Below, piece by piece: positions 51,606-60,370 of a stretch of DNA of 64,000 nucleotides; within the stretch, counting starts at the first letter, position 1, and the number at the start of each line of letters is the position of its first letter. Position numbers and translations under genes: made by a program. Under the pieces are notes generated by a model. It was not told where the DNA came from. It worked only from the letters and a program-made list of their open reading frames with translations, and did not search any database. The stretch lies in assembly GCA_036123585.1 (NCBI GenBank), contig JAZADN010000047.1, positions 1 through 64,000 on the forward strand, read 5' to 3'. This stretch comes from UBA9410 sp036123585. Lineage in GTDB: Bacteria > Actinomycetota > Acidimicrobiia > Acidimicrobiales > MedAcidi-G1.

Positions 51606-53324
51606 TCAGGCCTCGGGTAGCCGCGGTCCGGCGATTCGGACGTCGCCGCGTCGCCGGGTCACTCCCGTGCCGTCTAAGTGGGCCAGGAGCGGCATGGCGT
51701 GCTTGCGCGTGTTGCCCGCCGCCTCCCGGAAGGCCGACACGGTGAACCCGTCCGGGGTCTCTGCCAGAAGTCGTGCCGCCAGGTGGCCTGCGGCCTCGAT
51801 CGCTTCGGCGGCGTAGAAGATCCCCTCGGCCTCCACCACTTCACCCCGCCGGACCAACTCGCGCAGCTCACCCCGGTTCACTCCGTCTGGCTCCGGGGGG
51901 ACGAAGGGTGAGGCGGCCAGCGCAGCCATGAACGGGTGGTCGGCTAGCGGGTCCACGGCATCGGCAGGTAGTAGACGCCCGGCATCGATCACCGCATCGG
52001 CCAGCAGTTCCGAGCAGGCCCGTCGGAACGGGTCCAGGGCCGCCAGGTCCAGGCCCATCGGTCCGGCTTCGTCAATCTCGGTTCGCAGGTCCTGGAGCGT
52101 GCAGTGCAGAACCTCGGGGTCGACCACCCATCGGCCGACATCCGGGTCGCGACGCTCGCCGGTCAGGCGTACCAAGTCGTTGACGGGGATCCAGCCCCGC
52201 TCCCGGACCACCCGGTCCACCGATCGGTCCGGTGCTGCACGAGAGGCTCGTTCCACTGGGTCGACGTCGAGGACCTCACCGCCGCCTACCGTCTCGGCTC
52301 GGCCGGACTCCCGAAGCACGAACCTGTCACCGGGCAGCAGGGGCAGCGGCCGCGGCAGGTGGAGGCGGACCAGGCCCTCGGCGCCCGGCTCGAGGACGTC
52401 GGGTCCGAGGATTCGCATCCGGACCGGGTACTCGCCAGACCCTAGGTAGAGGACGTGCGCGCCACGCCGCGAGACCGGATGGTCGAGCCGATCGAGGACC
52501 TTCAGCGAGGCGTCGACCACGGTGGCGTGGTGCCACTGGTCGGACTGGACCAGGACATCGCCTCGCTCCGCCCTGTCGTGGGCCACGCCGACCAGGTTCA
52601 CAGCGCACCGGCTGCCTGGCGGCAGACGGTCGTGACCGGAGTGGTGGTTCTCTAGTGACCGGATTCGCACCGCTGTCCCCGCCGGATGGATGGCCAGTTC
52701 GTCGTCAACGGCCAGGACGCCGCCGGTCAGCGTGCCGGTGACCACCGTGCCCGCCCCCCGGGCCGAGAACGAACGGTCGATCCACAGGCGTGGTCGGCCG
52801 TGGTCGGCGGCGGTGGGTGCTGTAGCCAGCAGGTCGTCGAGGGCGGCACGCAGGTCGTCGAGGCCCAAGCCGGTCGGAGCGTCGGTGCACACGAGAGGGG
52901 CGTCAGCCAGGAACGTGTCGGCCACCCGTTCCTCTACCTCGAGGCGGGCCAGCTCCACGAGGTCGTCATCGGCTGGACCGACCTTGGTGAGGGCGATTAC
53001 CCCGTGCCGGATGCCCAGCAATTCAAGGATCCTGAGGTGCTCCTCGGACTGGGGCTTCCAGCCTTCGGTGGCAGCCACCACGAACAGGCAGGCGTCCACC
53101 GCGCCGACGCCGGCCAGCATGTTCTTGAGGAACCGGACGTGGCCGGGGACGTCGACCAGGGAGAGGGAGGCACCAGAGGCGAGGGTGGTCGTAGCAAACC
53201 CGAGGTCGATGGTCAGGCCGCGGGCCTTCTCCTCGGCGAAGCGGTCCGGGTCGGTGCCGGTGGGGGCCTCGACGAGGGTCGACTTGCCATGGTCGACGTG
53301 CCCGGCAGTAGCTACGACGTGCAC
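51606..53324 (-). CDS. selB: selenocysteine-specific elongation factor SelB
   Basis: 572 residues from GTG 53324, four bases after the selA stop; a TTG at 53357 would add eleven residues. It delivers Sec-tRNA to UGA codons marked by a SECIS. G1 loop GHVDHGKS, switch region DRFAEEKARGLTIDLGFA (a SelB hallmark), G3 DVPGH, G4-like TKVG. The C-terminal part has winged-helix repeats (LADHPFMAALAASPF, GELRELVRRGEVVEAEGIFYA, ETPDGFTVSAFREAAGNTRKHAMPLLAHLDGTGVTRRRGDVRI) that bind the SECIS. It forms an operon with selA and would decode the UGA of the 21213-21755 gene. Confidence 0.95.
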   Translation of the reverse strand: MHVVATAGHVDHGKSTLVEAPTGTDPDRFAEEKARGLTIDLGFATTTLASGASLSLVDVPGHVRFLKNMLAGVGAVDACLFVVAATEGWKPQSEEHLRILELLGIRHGVIALTKVGPADDDLVELARLEVEERVADTFLADAPLVCTDAPTGLGLDDLRAALDDLLATAPTAADHGRPRLWIDRSFSARGAGTVVTGTLTGGVLAVDDELAIHPAGTAVRIRSLENHHSGHDRLPPGSRCAVNLVGVAHDRAERGDVLVQSDQWHHATVVDASLKVLDRLDHPVSRRGAHVLYLGSGEYPVRMRILGPDVLEPGAEGLVRLHLPRPLPLLPGDRFVLRESGRAETVGGGEVLDVDPVERASRAAPDRSVDRVVRERGWIPVNDLVRLTGERRDPDVGRWVVDPEVLHCTLQDLRTEIDEAGPMGLDLAALDPFRRACSELLADAVIDAGRLLPADAVDPLADHPFMAALAASPFVPPEPDGVNRGELRELVRRGEVVEAEGIFYAAEAIEAAGHLAARLLAETPDGFTVSAFREAAGNTRKHAMPLLAHLDGTGVTRRRGDVRIAGPRLPEA

Positions 53325-53328
53325 GTGC

Positions 53329-54687
53329 TCAGGAGACGGGGGTGGGAGCCGGGTCAAGGGCGGCCAGTGCCGCGGCGACCATGCAGTCGTCGTCCGGATG
53401 GACGGTCCTCAGGTCGACCACTGTGGCGTCGTCGGCTACCCGGGCGATGATCGGGGGCGAGCCGGCCCGGAACTCCGCCACCCGGTTACCGGCCATGACA
53501 AGGCCGGCCGATGGGATCTCCACACCGGGCAGGGTGCCGCCACCGGGGACGGCCACCGTGTCGGCGACCAGTTCTGGGTCGATTTGCTCAGCCCGGGCCC
53601 GGAGGTCGTCGACGGCGACGGTGGCCATTCGCCAGAACGGGATGGCTGACCCGTCCCGAGACAGATAGGCCAGTGCCAGGTCCTGCAGGGCGTGGAGTAC
53701 CAGCGATCCGGGCCGCAGCGCCCGGGCCAGTGGGTGGGCGGCACAGGCGGCGATCAGGTCGGCTCGACCTGCGACCACGCCAGCCTGTGGGCCACCGAGG
53801 AGCTTGTCGCCCGAGAAGGTGACCAGTCCGGCACCGGCTTCGAGGACCTGGCGGGCTGCCGGCTCGCCATCCAGCCAGCGGGGCGGTCCGTCGTCCAGCC
53901 AAGGACAGGTTGCGTCGAGCAGGCCGGATCCGATGTCGGCCACGACGGGTACACCGAGGCCCGCCAACTCGGCGGTTGTCGGTGACTCGGTGAAGCCCTC
54001 GATGCGGTAGTTGGACCGGTGGACCGACAGCGCGAGGGCGACGTCGGTGGACGGGTCGTTCACCGCGGCGGTGAAGTCGCCCACCCGGGTCCGGTTGGTG
54101 GTACCCACTTCCACCAGTTGGGCGCCGGACTGGGCCATAACCTCAGGGATTCGAAAGCCTCCGCCAATCTCCACCAGCTCACCGCGGGACACGGCAACGC
54201 CCCGCCCGCGGGCCAGGGTGGCTAGCACCAGCAGCACGGCCGAGGCGCAGTTGTTGACCACCATCGCCGCTTCGGCCCCGCAGGCCCGGGCCAGCAGGGC
54301 TGGCGCCCGGTCCTGGCGGGAGCCGCGGGCACCGGTATCGAGGTCAAACTCGACAGTGGCGTAGCGACGCCCCGCGGCAGACCCGTCTTCTCTGGTGGGT
54401 CGGCCCCACGGGGCTCGGCCCAGGTTGGTGTGAAGTAGCACGCCGGTGCCGTTCACCACCTCTGTGAGCAGCGCCCGGCCAGTGGCGTTGGCTAGTGAGC
54501 GGGCCCGATCGGCCGTAGAGGCCGGGTCACCGGCCGCCACGGCGTCGGACACCGCGGTCCGGGCCGCGTCAACCAACAGGGGATGGGGGAGGCCGATGTC
54601 GGCCAGCGAGCGAGCCAGGCGATCGACGCTGGGCGGCCGGTCGTCGGTTCGGTCGGGGAACTCCTCAGGGGACGCGTCGGGGAACAT
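53329..54687 (-). CDS. selA: L-seryl-tRNA(Sec) selenium transferase
   Basis: 452 residues from ATG 54687. It converts Ser-tRNA(Sec) to Sec-tRNA(Sec) using selenophosphate. PLP-dependent fold with NGTGVLLHTNLGRAPWG, VNNCASAVLLVLATLARGRGVAVSRGELVEIGGGFRIPEVMAQSGAQLVEVGTTNRT, and Schiff-base Lys in TFSGDKLLGGPQAG, all typical of SelA. It is directly followed by selB. The partners selD and the tRNA(Sec) gene are not in this window. Confidence 0.96.
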   Translation of the reverse strand: MFPDASPEEFPDRTDDRPPSVDRLARSLADIGLPHPLLVDAARTAVSDAVAAGDPASTADRARSLANATGRALLTEVVNGTGVLLHTNLGRAPWGRPTREDGSAAGRRYATVEFDLDTGARGSRQDRAPALLARACGAEAAMVVNNCASAVLLVLATLARGRGVAVSRGELVEIGGGFRIPEVMAQSGAQLVEVGTTNRTRVGDFTAAVNDPSTDVALALSVHRSNYRIEGFTESPTTAELAGLGVPVVADIGSGLLDATCPWLDDGPPRWLDGEPAARQVLEAGAGLVTFSGDKLLGGPQAGVVAGRADLIAACAAHPLARALRPGSLVLHALQDLALAYLSRDGSAIPFWRMATVAVDDLRARAEQIDPELVADTVAVPGGGTLPGVEIPSAGLVMAGNRVAEFRAGSPPIIARVADDATVVDLRTVHPDDDCMVAAALAALDPAPTPVS

Positions 54688-54769
54688 GCGATCGCGAGGA
54701 TAGGCGTGCCGGGCTCCGGGGGATCCCGCCCGGGGAAGGCCGGGTCCGGTGCCGACCTAGCATGCGGCC

Positions 54770-55291
54770 ATGCTCCTCGTCCTGTTCTTGGTCTTCCTCG
54801 TCACGCCCGTCGTGGAGTTGTGGGTCATCGTCCAGGTGGCTTCGTCGACCGGGGTACTGAACGCCATCGGCCTGCTGGTGCTGGTCAGCGTTGTCGGCGC
54901 CTGGCTGGTCAAGCGGGAAGGTCTGGGCATTCTGCGGCGCATTGGCGAAGAGACGGCAGCCGGACGGATCCCGGGGAAGGAGATCGTGGACGGCCTGCTG
55001 GTGCTGTTCGCCGGCGCCCTCATGCTCACCCCGGGATTCGTGACCGACGCCCTCGGGATGTCGTTGCTCTTTCCGCCCACCCGGGCTCTGGTTCGCGCTG
55101 TGGCCACCCGCCGCTTCGCCCGGTCGGTGGCTGACGGGAGGACCAGCTTCCGCTACAACTGGCGGGTCGGCGGTACCCGTCACGTGGGCGGGCACTGCGG
55201 CCCGGTAGTGGGACGGCATGCAAGCGAAGTGCTCGACGCTGACTCCTGGGAGGACGGCGGGCCCGGCGGGCCGCCGAGTCTGGGCGGCTGA
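54770..55291 (+). CDS. FxsA family membrane protein
   Basis: 173 residues. Membrane helices at about residues 2-20, 25-45 and 80-100, with LFLVFLVTPVVELWVIVQVASSTG, SVVGAWLVKREGLGILRRI and VDGLLVLFAGALMLTPGFVTDALGMSLLFPPTR, the FxsA pattern. The cytoplasmic tail is Gly-rich. In Escherichia coli FxsA relieves exclusion of phage T7; its normal role is unknown. It diverges from selA and converges with mrp. Confidence 0.9.
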   Translation: MLLVLFLVFLVTPVVELWVIVQVASSTGVLNAIGLLVLVSVVGAWLVKREGLGILRRIGEETAAGRIPGKEIVDGLLVLFAGALMLTPGFVTDALGMSLLFPPTRALVRAVATRRFARSVADGRTSFRYNWRVGGTRHVGGHCGPVVGRHASEVLDADSWEDGGPGGPPSLGG

Positions 55292-55304
55292 CCACCGACT
55301 GGGC

Positions 55305-56519
55305 TCAGGCCTCAGCAGCGACTCCGCCGGCGGCGGACTGCTCCTCGAGATCCAGTGCCTCCTCGGCGGCGGCCAGCAGGCGGGCCGAGCAGCCGGCCAT
55401 GTCGACCGGTGGCGCTGCCTCGTTCACGATGCGATCCACCACGACCCGGTAGGCGTCGGCCGCTGGGCCGTCGCCGAGGGCTACCGGACGGCCCACGTCG
55501 CCACCGGCGGCCACCGCGCCGTCCAGTGGGATGCTGCCCAGCAGCGGCGCCCCGACCTGATCGGCCAGCGATTCCCCGCCGCCCGTACCGAACAACTCGT
55601 GCCGGCTGCCATCGGGCGCCACGTAGGTGCTCATGTTTTCGACTACGCCGACGATCCGCAGGTAGTTGGACCGCCCCATGTTGGCTACCCGGACTGCCAC
55701 CTTCTGGGCGGCCAGCGCCGGAGTGGTCACTACCAGCATCTCGGCCTGGGGGAGCATCTTGGCCAGTCCCATCTGCACGTCGCCGGTACCCGGCGGCATG
55801 TCGATCAGCAGGTAGTCCATTTGGCCCCATGCCACGTCTTCGCAGAAGTGCTGGACGGCCCGGTTCAGGATCAGACCCCGCCACATCAGTGCCGATTCCT
55901 CATCCTCGACCAGAAAGCCCATCGATACGACCTTCAGGAGGCCGTCGCCGACCGGCACCTCGATGGGCTGGATCTTGCCCACTTCCGGTGAGCCGCCCAG
56001 GCGACCCTCCACGCCCAGCATCCGGGGCACGGAGAAGCCCCAGATGTCCGCGTCCATGACCCCAACGGTGAAGCCCTTTGTGGCCAAGGCGGCTGCCAGG
56101 TTCACGGTCACCGACGACTTACCGACCCCGCCCTTGCCGGAGGCCACCATGAGGATGCGGGTGGTGGCCGACACTTCGGTCTCCGGGGCGTTGCGGCTTA
56201 CGTTGAAGCGGGCCTTGGCCATGGCCGTGGCCTTCTCCTCGGCCGTCAACTCGTCCCACTTGAGGTGGACTGACGACACGCCGGGTAGCCCACCCACCCG
56301 GGCTCGGACTTCGCGCTGGATCTGGGCGCGTAGCGGACAGCCAGAGGTGGTCAGGGCGATGGTGACGTCGATCCGGCCGTGGTCGGCGATCGAGACCGAC
56401 CTGGCCATGCCCAGTTCGACGATGTCGGTGCCCAGCTCGGGGTCGATGACCCCGCGGAGCACGCCCATCACGTCGTCTTCACTGGGGAGAGATGCGGAGA
56501 ACGTCGCGTGATCGTCCAT
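55305..56519 (-). CDS. Mrp/ApbC-type iron-sulfur cluster carrier ATPase
   Basis: 404 residues from ATG 56519; a GTG at 56525 adds two residues. N-terminal MIP18/DUF59 domain (VLRGVIDPELGTDIVELGMARSVSIADHGRIDVTIALTTSGCPLR) fused to a P-loop domain with deviant Walker A ASGKGGVGKSS, MDADIWGFSVPRMLG and LIDMPPGTGDVQ. The family binds and transfers [4Fe-4S] clusters. It faces the A-type carrier gene across a 95-base divergent gap with an inverted repeat, consistent with a shared role in cluster assembly for the many Fe-S proteins here. The usual C-terminal CxxC is not clear. Confidence 0.92.
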   Translation of the reverse strand: MDDHATFSASLPSEDDVMGVLRGVIDPELGTDIVELGMARSVSIADHGRIDVTIALTTSGCPLRAQIQREVRARVGGLPGVSSVHLKWDELTAEEKATAMAKARFNVSRNAPETEVSATTRILMVASGKGGVGKSSVTVNLAAALATKGFTVGVMDADIWGFSVPRMLGVEGRLGGSPEVGKIQPIEVPVGDGLLKVVSMGFLVEDEESALMWRGLILNRAVQHFCEDVAWGQMDYLLIDMPPGTGDVQMGLAKMLPQAEMLVVTTPALAAQKVAVRVANMGRSNYLRIVGVVENMSTYVAPDGSRHELFGTGGGESLADQVGAPLLGSIPLDGAVAAGGDVGRPVALGDGPAADAYRVVVDRIVNEAAPPVDMAGCSARLLAAAEEALDLEEQSAAGGVAAEA

Positions 56520-56565
56520 GGTCACAGCGTACGGCCGCCGGTCCGTTAGGCCTGATCGGCCCGCA

Positions 56566-56585
56566 GTCTGTACACTTGATCAGAC
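56566..56585. promoter_or_regulatory. inverted repeat in the mrp-iscA-like divergent promoter region
   Basis: GTCTG and CAGAC flank a 10-base spacer that includes the -10-like hexamer TACACT. The site lies 30 bases before the A-type carrier gene and 46 before mrp. It could be a promoter with an overlapping regulator site. Confidence 0.4.
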
Positions 56586-56614
56586 CAAAACACCGGGGAT
56601 CTGGGAGGACTTCG

Positions 56615-56935
56615 ATGATCACCCTGACCGACGAGGCCACCAACAAGGTGGGCCAGTTGATCGCAGCCGAGGACGAAGACGACCTGGCCTTGAGGGTCGC
56701 CGTCCGGCCGGGCGGCTGTTCGGGCTTCAGCTACGAGATGTACTTCGACACCGACAGGTCCGACGATGACCTAGAGGAGGCGTTCGGCGATGTCCGTGTC
56801 GTGGTCGACCCGTCCAGCGCCCAGTTGCTCGAGGGTGCCACGCTCGACTACAAGGACGGCCTGAACGAAGCCGGGTTCTCGATCGACAACCCGAACGCCC
56901 AGCGCACCTGCGGCTGTGGCCAGTCGTTTAGCTGA
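56615..56935 (+). CDS. A-type iron-sulfur cluster carrier (IscA/ErpA/HesB family)
   Basis: 106 residues from ATG 56615, with GGGAGG upstream. The three cluster-binding cysteines are visible: GGCSGFSYEM in the first half and CGCGQSF near the C-terminus, spaced as in ErpA/IscA. It hands clusters to target apoproteins. Its mRNA is divergent from that of the Mrp carrier. A GC hairpin that may end transcription lies 38 bases after the stop. Confidence 0.94.
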   Translation: MITLTDEATNKVGQLIAAEDEDDLALRVAVRPGGCSGFSYEMYFDTDRSDDDLEEAFGDVRVVVDPSSAQLLEGATLDYKDGLNEAGFSIDNPNAQRTCGCGQSFS

Positions 56936-56972
56936 TCCATCCTTGACCGCTCGCCAAGGCCCATCTGCGGGG

Positions 56973-57007
56973 CCGGAGCGGCCACTTGGCCGGCACCTCG
57001 GCTCCGG
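56973..57007. terminator. hairpin between convergent genes
   Basis: CCGGAGC pairs with GCTCCGG, and an inner GGCC-ACTT-GGCC forms a second stem. It lies between the stops of the A-type carrier gene and the convergent exported-protein gene, and a short GGTTTT follows on the plus strand (about 57015). A bidirectional terminator is likely. Confidence 0.45.
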
Positions 57008-57041
57008 ATCTCCTGGTTTTCGGTAGTCCCGGGACGGCTGC

Positions 57042-58025
57042 TCAGATCGCGCTTCCGAGTGCGTCGGCCACCTCGGTGGCGTCCATGGTGAAGTGGAGCG
57101 CGGCGGTCACCTTGCCGTCGGCGTCGGCTGCTACCAGGCTGGGCTCGAAGGCCATCCCGAGGGCGCCCACCACCGGCGTCGGGGTGAAGTCCCCGGCATC
57201 GGGAGCCATGTAGACCTCGGCGTGGACCGCCCTCCAGTTCTCGCCGGCCGGCCGGGCGGCCAGGGCGTTGGCCAGCAGTCCGACGGTGGGTCCGCATACG
57301 TCCTGCTGGCAGAACCGCGGCGTTGATATCAGCAACGCAGTGGGTCCGCGTTGCTCGCGGGCATCTACCAGCGACGAGGCGTGGAAGCGACAAGGTCCGG
57401 TGGCCAAGGTGCAGATCGGGTCCACACCGCGGGGGTCATCGATTGTCGGGGTTGCGACCGCGGGCAGCGGGTCGCCCAACTGGACGAGTGCCAGGTCGGC
57501 GGGATCGGCAAGGCGGAGGTGGTGGACGTCGGGCAGCGTGGTGCCTTCGACGGTGGCTTCCACCACGAAGTCGCCGGGATCGGGCGCTTGGAATCGGAAA
57601 GGGTAGTAGGGGGTGGCCTGACCATCCCCGTGGCGGGCCACCGAGGCCGAGGCGATGTCCGGTCCCGGGGCGCCGTTGGGGCCCACGGCGCGGAGCACCA
57701 GGCCGACGGCGTCGGGAGCATCGTCGATCATCGGCCAGCCGTCGTCGCCGAGAAGAACGTAGGGCGCGCGCTGGGGTGGTCCGGCGGCCAGGGCGGTGGA
57801 TGCCACGTAGCCGTCGGCGAAGCGGGCTCCCAGTCGGCGAGATCCCATGGTGGAAGCGGGCGCCGTGGCCGAGGCTGCCGTGTCGGTCCCCACCGCGCCA
57901 CCGCACCCAACCAGCAGGCCTGTCCCGGTGGCCGCAGCCAGCATGCCGAGGCCGGTGAGCACGTGGCGGCGGGTCGGGTCGGCCGGTGGTCGGGTCCCAG
58001 AGGAACGGGGAGAGCGGGGAGCCAT
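57042..58025 (-). CDS. predicted exported lipoprotein with thioredoxin-like CxxxxC segment
   Basis: 327 residues. Its N-terminus combines a twin-arginine-like TRRHVLTGLGMLAAATGTGLLVGC with a lipobox Cys at about residue 41. The mature protein has an Ig- or FixG-like beta region (DAVGLVLRAVGPNGAPGPD, TPYYPFRFQAPDPGDFVVEATVEG) followed by a thioredoxin-like half, TALLISTPRFCQQDVCGPTVGLL, in which two Cys sit five residues apart. A Sco-like copper or thiol role is possible. It is divergent from the fused 2Fe-2S protein gene, with only 38 bases between starts. Confidence 0.78.
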   Translation of the reverse strand: MAPRSPRSSGTRPPADPTRRHVLTGLGMLAAATGTGLLVGCGGAVGTDTAASATAPASTMGSRRLGARFADGYVASTALAAGPPQRAPYVLLGDDGWPMIDDAPDAVGLVLRAVGPNGAPGPDIASASVARHGDGQATPYYPFRFQAPDPGDFVVEATVEGTTLPDVHHLRLADPADLALVQLGDPLPAVATPTIDDPRGVDPICTLATGPCRFHASSLVDAREQRGPTALLISTPRFCQQDVCGPTVGLLANALAARPAGENWRAVHAEVYMAPDAGDFTPTPVVGALGMAFEPSLVAADADGKVTAALHFTMDATEVADALGSAI

Positions 58026-58063
58026 CGACGACGACCGTACCGGTGACGGGGCACACTCAACGG

Positions 58064-59668
58064 GTGGAGGCCGACTGCACCGTCGAATTCGTCGTAAACG
58101 GTGACGCGGTCGAGGTCTCCGACGACGGAGCTACTCTGCTTGACGCTTTGCGGGTCTCTCTGGGCCACCGGTCGGTCAAGGACGGGTGCAGCCCGCAGGG
58201 CCAGTGTGGGTGCTGCACGGTGCTGGTCGACGGGCAGCCCCGGGTGTCGTGCGTGACCCCGGTGCGGCGGGTGGCCGGCAGGACCGTCACCACCTTCGAC
58301 GGCCTGCCCGCTGACGAGGTGGCCCGGTGGGAAAGTGCTTTCTGCACCACCGGCGGGAGCCAGTGCGGCTTCTGCACGCCCGGCATCGCCGTGCGCTTCG
58401 CCGGACTGCTGGCCGCCTCGCCCGATGACCCGCCGGTCCGCGACCGGGCAGCCCGGGCCCTCTACGCCCACCTATGCCGCTGCACTGGCTGGCAGACCGT
58501 CCTAGATGCCTGGGATCGAGGGGTGGGTGCAGAGGTCCAGGTCGACCTGCCCAGACCCGCGACCGATCTGGGGGCTGCGGCTCGACGCGCGACAATCGAA
58601 GGCCGGAGCCCACAGGTAGTGGGCCCGGACGTGGTCCGGGGTCGGGGTGGATTTGCTGCTGACACGGCCCCCGATGGCCACCTGGTGGCCGTGCCCCGAG
58701 ACGGAATCCCCGACGGAAGATGGGACGACCCGGAGGCCTGGGTGGTCGCCGACGCTCTGGTTGAGGCGCGGCGTCTTTCGGGCAAGGTGCAGGGCCGCCG
58801 GACCACCGCCGAGGTGGTGCCTCCGCTGGAGGCCCCGACCGGTGACTGGGATGCCGTGTTGCGGACTTGCTGGGTGGAGCCGGCGCCTCTGGAGACCGAC
58901 TCCGTCTGGTGTGAGCCCGGCGGTGAACCAGTCGGACCGCTGGCCAACGGTGGCGCATTCGGTGCCAAGGCGGCCTCGCCGTTGTCCGCCGTGGCGCGTG
59001 CCCTTGCTGATCGGCACGGCCGCCCGGTGCTGTTGGCTCCGTCCCGGGAGGACACCGTCCGATACGGCGCCAAGCGGCCGCCAGTGGGCGGTGGGGCACG
59101 GGCAGACGGTACGGGCGTGCTGCGCGTGGCCCGCACTCCGGGGATCGCCGAGGCGGTGGCCACCGTGGCCCCTGGTCTCGAGGTCATCGAGGTCGACGTG
59201 GCCGGCCCGCCCACGTCGGCGACCATTCGTGCCGCCGGGTGGGCCGAGGCGATCGTGCTGTTGGTGGGTGCCGGGGCGATGGAGCCAGGCTCGTCGATCT
59301 GGTCGCCGGATGGTGCTGAGGCCACGGCGATTGTCGAGACCGTTGGCGACCGGACTGGCATCCGGGTCGTCGTTCGGTGTGGCGAGGTCCTCGACGAAGT
59401 CGTCCTGAGGTCCTACTGCGTGGGCGCTGCTCACATGGCGTGGAGCTGGATCACCTCGGAGGGACTCTCGGTCGACGGCGACGGCACGGTCCACGACTTG
59501 ACCATCCGGTCTTTCGGGATTGTGCGGGCCGCCGAGACGCCGACCATCACCGTCGAGATGGTGTCCGACGGCGGTGGGCCGGTCAACGGCTCGGATGCCG
59601 TGTTCGCCGCAGTGGCCGCGGCGACCTGGCGACACCTCGGCTGTCCGTCGGACCTGCCCGGGGGTTGA
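58064..59668 (+). CDS. xanthine dehydrogenase-family fusion: [2Fe-2S] subunit joined to shortened Moco-binding domain
   Basis: 534 residues from GTG 58064; GTG 58043 is an alternative. Residues 1-160 are a CoxS/HcrC-type small subunit: plant-type cluster DGCSPQGQCGCCTVLVDGQ and second cluster CGFCTPGIAV with CRCTGW. The remaining about 370 residues recall part of the large molybdopterin subunit, with NGGAFGAKAASPLSAVARALADRHGRPVLLAPSREDTVRYG, the usual GGGFGGK-type segment, and a C-terminal NGSDAVFAAVAAATWRHLGCP. The large subunit normally exceeds 700 residues, so much of the substrate and cofactor site is missing. Substrate and activity are unknown. Confidence 0.85.
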   Translation: MEADCTVEFVVNGDAVEVSDDGATLLDALRVSLGHRSVKDGCSPQGQCGCCTVLVDGQPRVSCVTPVRRVAGRTVTTFDGLPADEVARWESAFCTTGGSQCGFCTPGIAVRFAGLLAASPDDPPVRDRAARALYAHLCRCTGWQTVLDAWDRGVGAEVQVDLPRPATDLGAAARRATIEGRSPQVVGPDVVRGRGGFAADTAPDGHLVAVPRDGIPDGRWDDPEAWVVADALVEARRLSGKVQGRRTTAEVVPPLEAPTGDWDAVLRTCWVEPAPLETDSVWCEPGGEPVGPLANGGAFGAKAASPLSAVARALADRHGRPVLLAPSREDTVRYGAKRPPVGGGARADGTGVLRVARTPGIAEAVATVAPGLEVIEVDVAGPPTSATIRAAGWAEAIVLLVGAGAMEPGSSIWSPDGAEATAIVETVGDRTGIRVVVRCGEVLDEVVLRSYCVGAAHMAWSWITSEGLSVDGDGTVHDLTIRSFGIVRAAETPTITVEMVSDGGGPVNGSDAVFAAVAAATWRHLGCPSDLPGG

Positions 59669-59750
59669 CCGACGGCTGGTCGGGCAGAAAACGCCGTGGC
59701 AGGCTGCGTCCAGGCGCGGCGCGGGTCGTGCCCTGAGCATCGGAGTCCCC

Positions 59751-60098
59751 ATGACCAAGCCTGTCGGTCCCTACACCCCTGTCGTCCGTGCCGGCGACCT
59801 CCTTTTCGTCAGCGGGCAGGTTGGTTTGGTCGACGGCGCTCTGGCCGAGGGCGGCTTCGATGCCCAGGCAGTCCAAGGTCTTGCCAACCTGCGGTCTCAA
59901 CTCGAGGCCAACGGGGCCTGCCTTGACAACGTGGTCAAAACCACCGTCTTTTTGACAGACATTGGGGATTATTCGGCCATGAACGAGCTCTACTGCGAGG
60001 CGTTTGGCGACCACCGCCCAGCCAGGTCATGTGTGGCGGTGGCCGCTTTGCCCATCGGCGCCGTCTTCGAGGTCGAGGCGATCGCCCACGTCGGCTGA
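59751..60098 (+). CDS. RidA family protein (reactive enamine/imine deaminase)
   Basis: 115 residues from ATG 59751. YjgF/RidA fold with GPYTPVVRAGDLLFVSGQVGL, VVKTTVFLTDIGDYSAMNELYCEAFGDHRPARSCVAVAALPIGAVFEVEAIA; the key Arg in PARSCVAV and the terminal Glu in EVEAIA are in place. It hydrolyses 2-aminoacrylate and related imines made by PLP enzymes. It follows the fusion gene on the same strand after 82 bases. Confidence 0.95.
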   Translation: MTKPVGPYTPVVRAGDLLFVSGQVGLVDGALAEGGFDAQAVQGLANLRSQLEANGACLDNVVKTTVFLTDIGDYSAMNELYCEAFGDHRPARSCVAVAALPIGAVFEVEAIAHVG

Positions 60099-60168
60099 TC
60101 TTCGTGGTGGCCGGATCCGCTCGGCTCGCGGAGTGCACCGGCCCGGCATGGGATGGCAGACTGCATCC

Positions 60169-60354
60169 ATGCTCGGTGCGGTGCTGATGATCTTGCTGCT
60201 CGTCATAGTGATGCCCATCGGGATTCTGGTCAGCGGGGCGGTCGCCGCTTCGCTGCTCGGCGGACTCCTGAAGAAGGACGCGGATGCCAGCCACGAGGGT
60301 TCGGAGCTGCTCGAACTCTCCGAGGCGAACCCCTACGCGGGTCCCGCCGACTGA
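60169..60354 (+). CDS. small single-span membrane protein of unknown function
   Basis: 61 residues from ATG 60169; an in-frame ATG at 60148 adds seven. A hydrophobic helix (GAVLMILLLVIVMPIGILVSGAVAASLLGGLL) is followed by a short acidic tail ending NPYAGPAD. No family is recognised. It lies between ridA and the convergent regulator gene. Confidence 0.6.
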   Translation: MLGAVLMILLLVIVMPIGILVSGAVAASLLGGLLKKDADASHEGSELLELSEANPYAGPAD

Positions 60355-60370
60355 CGAACCCCTCCGTCGG

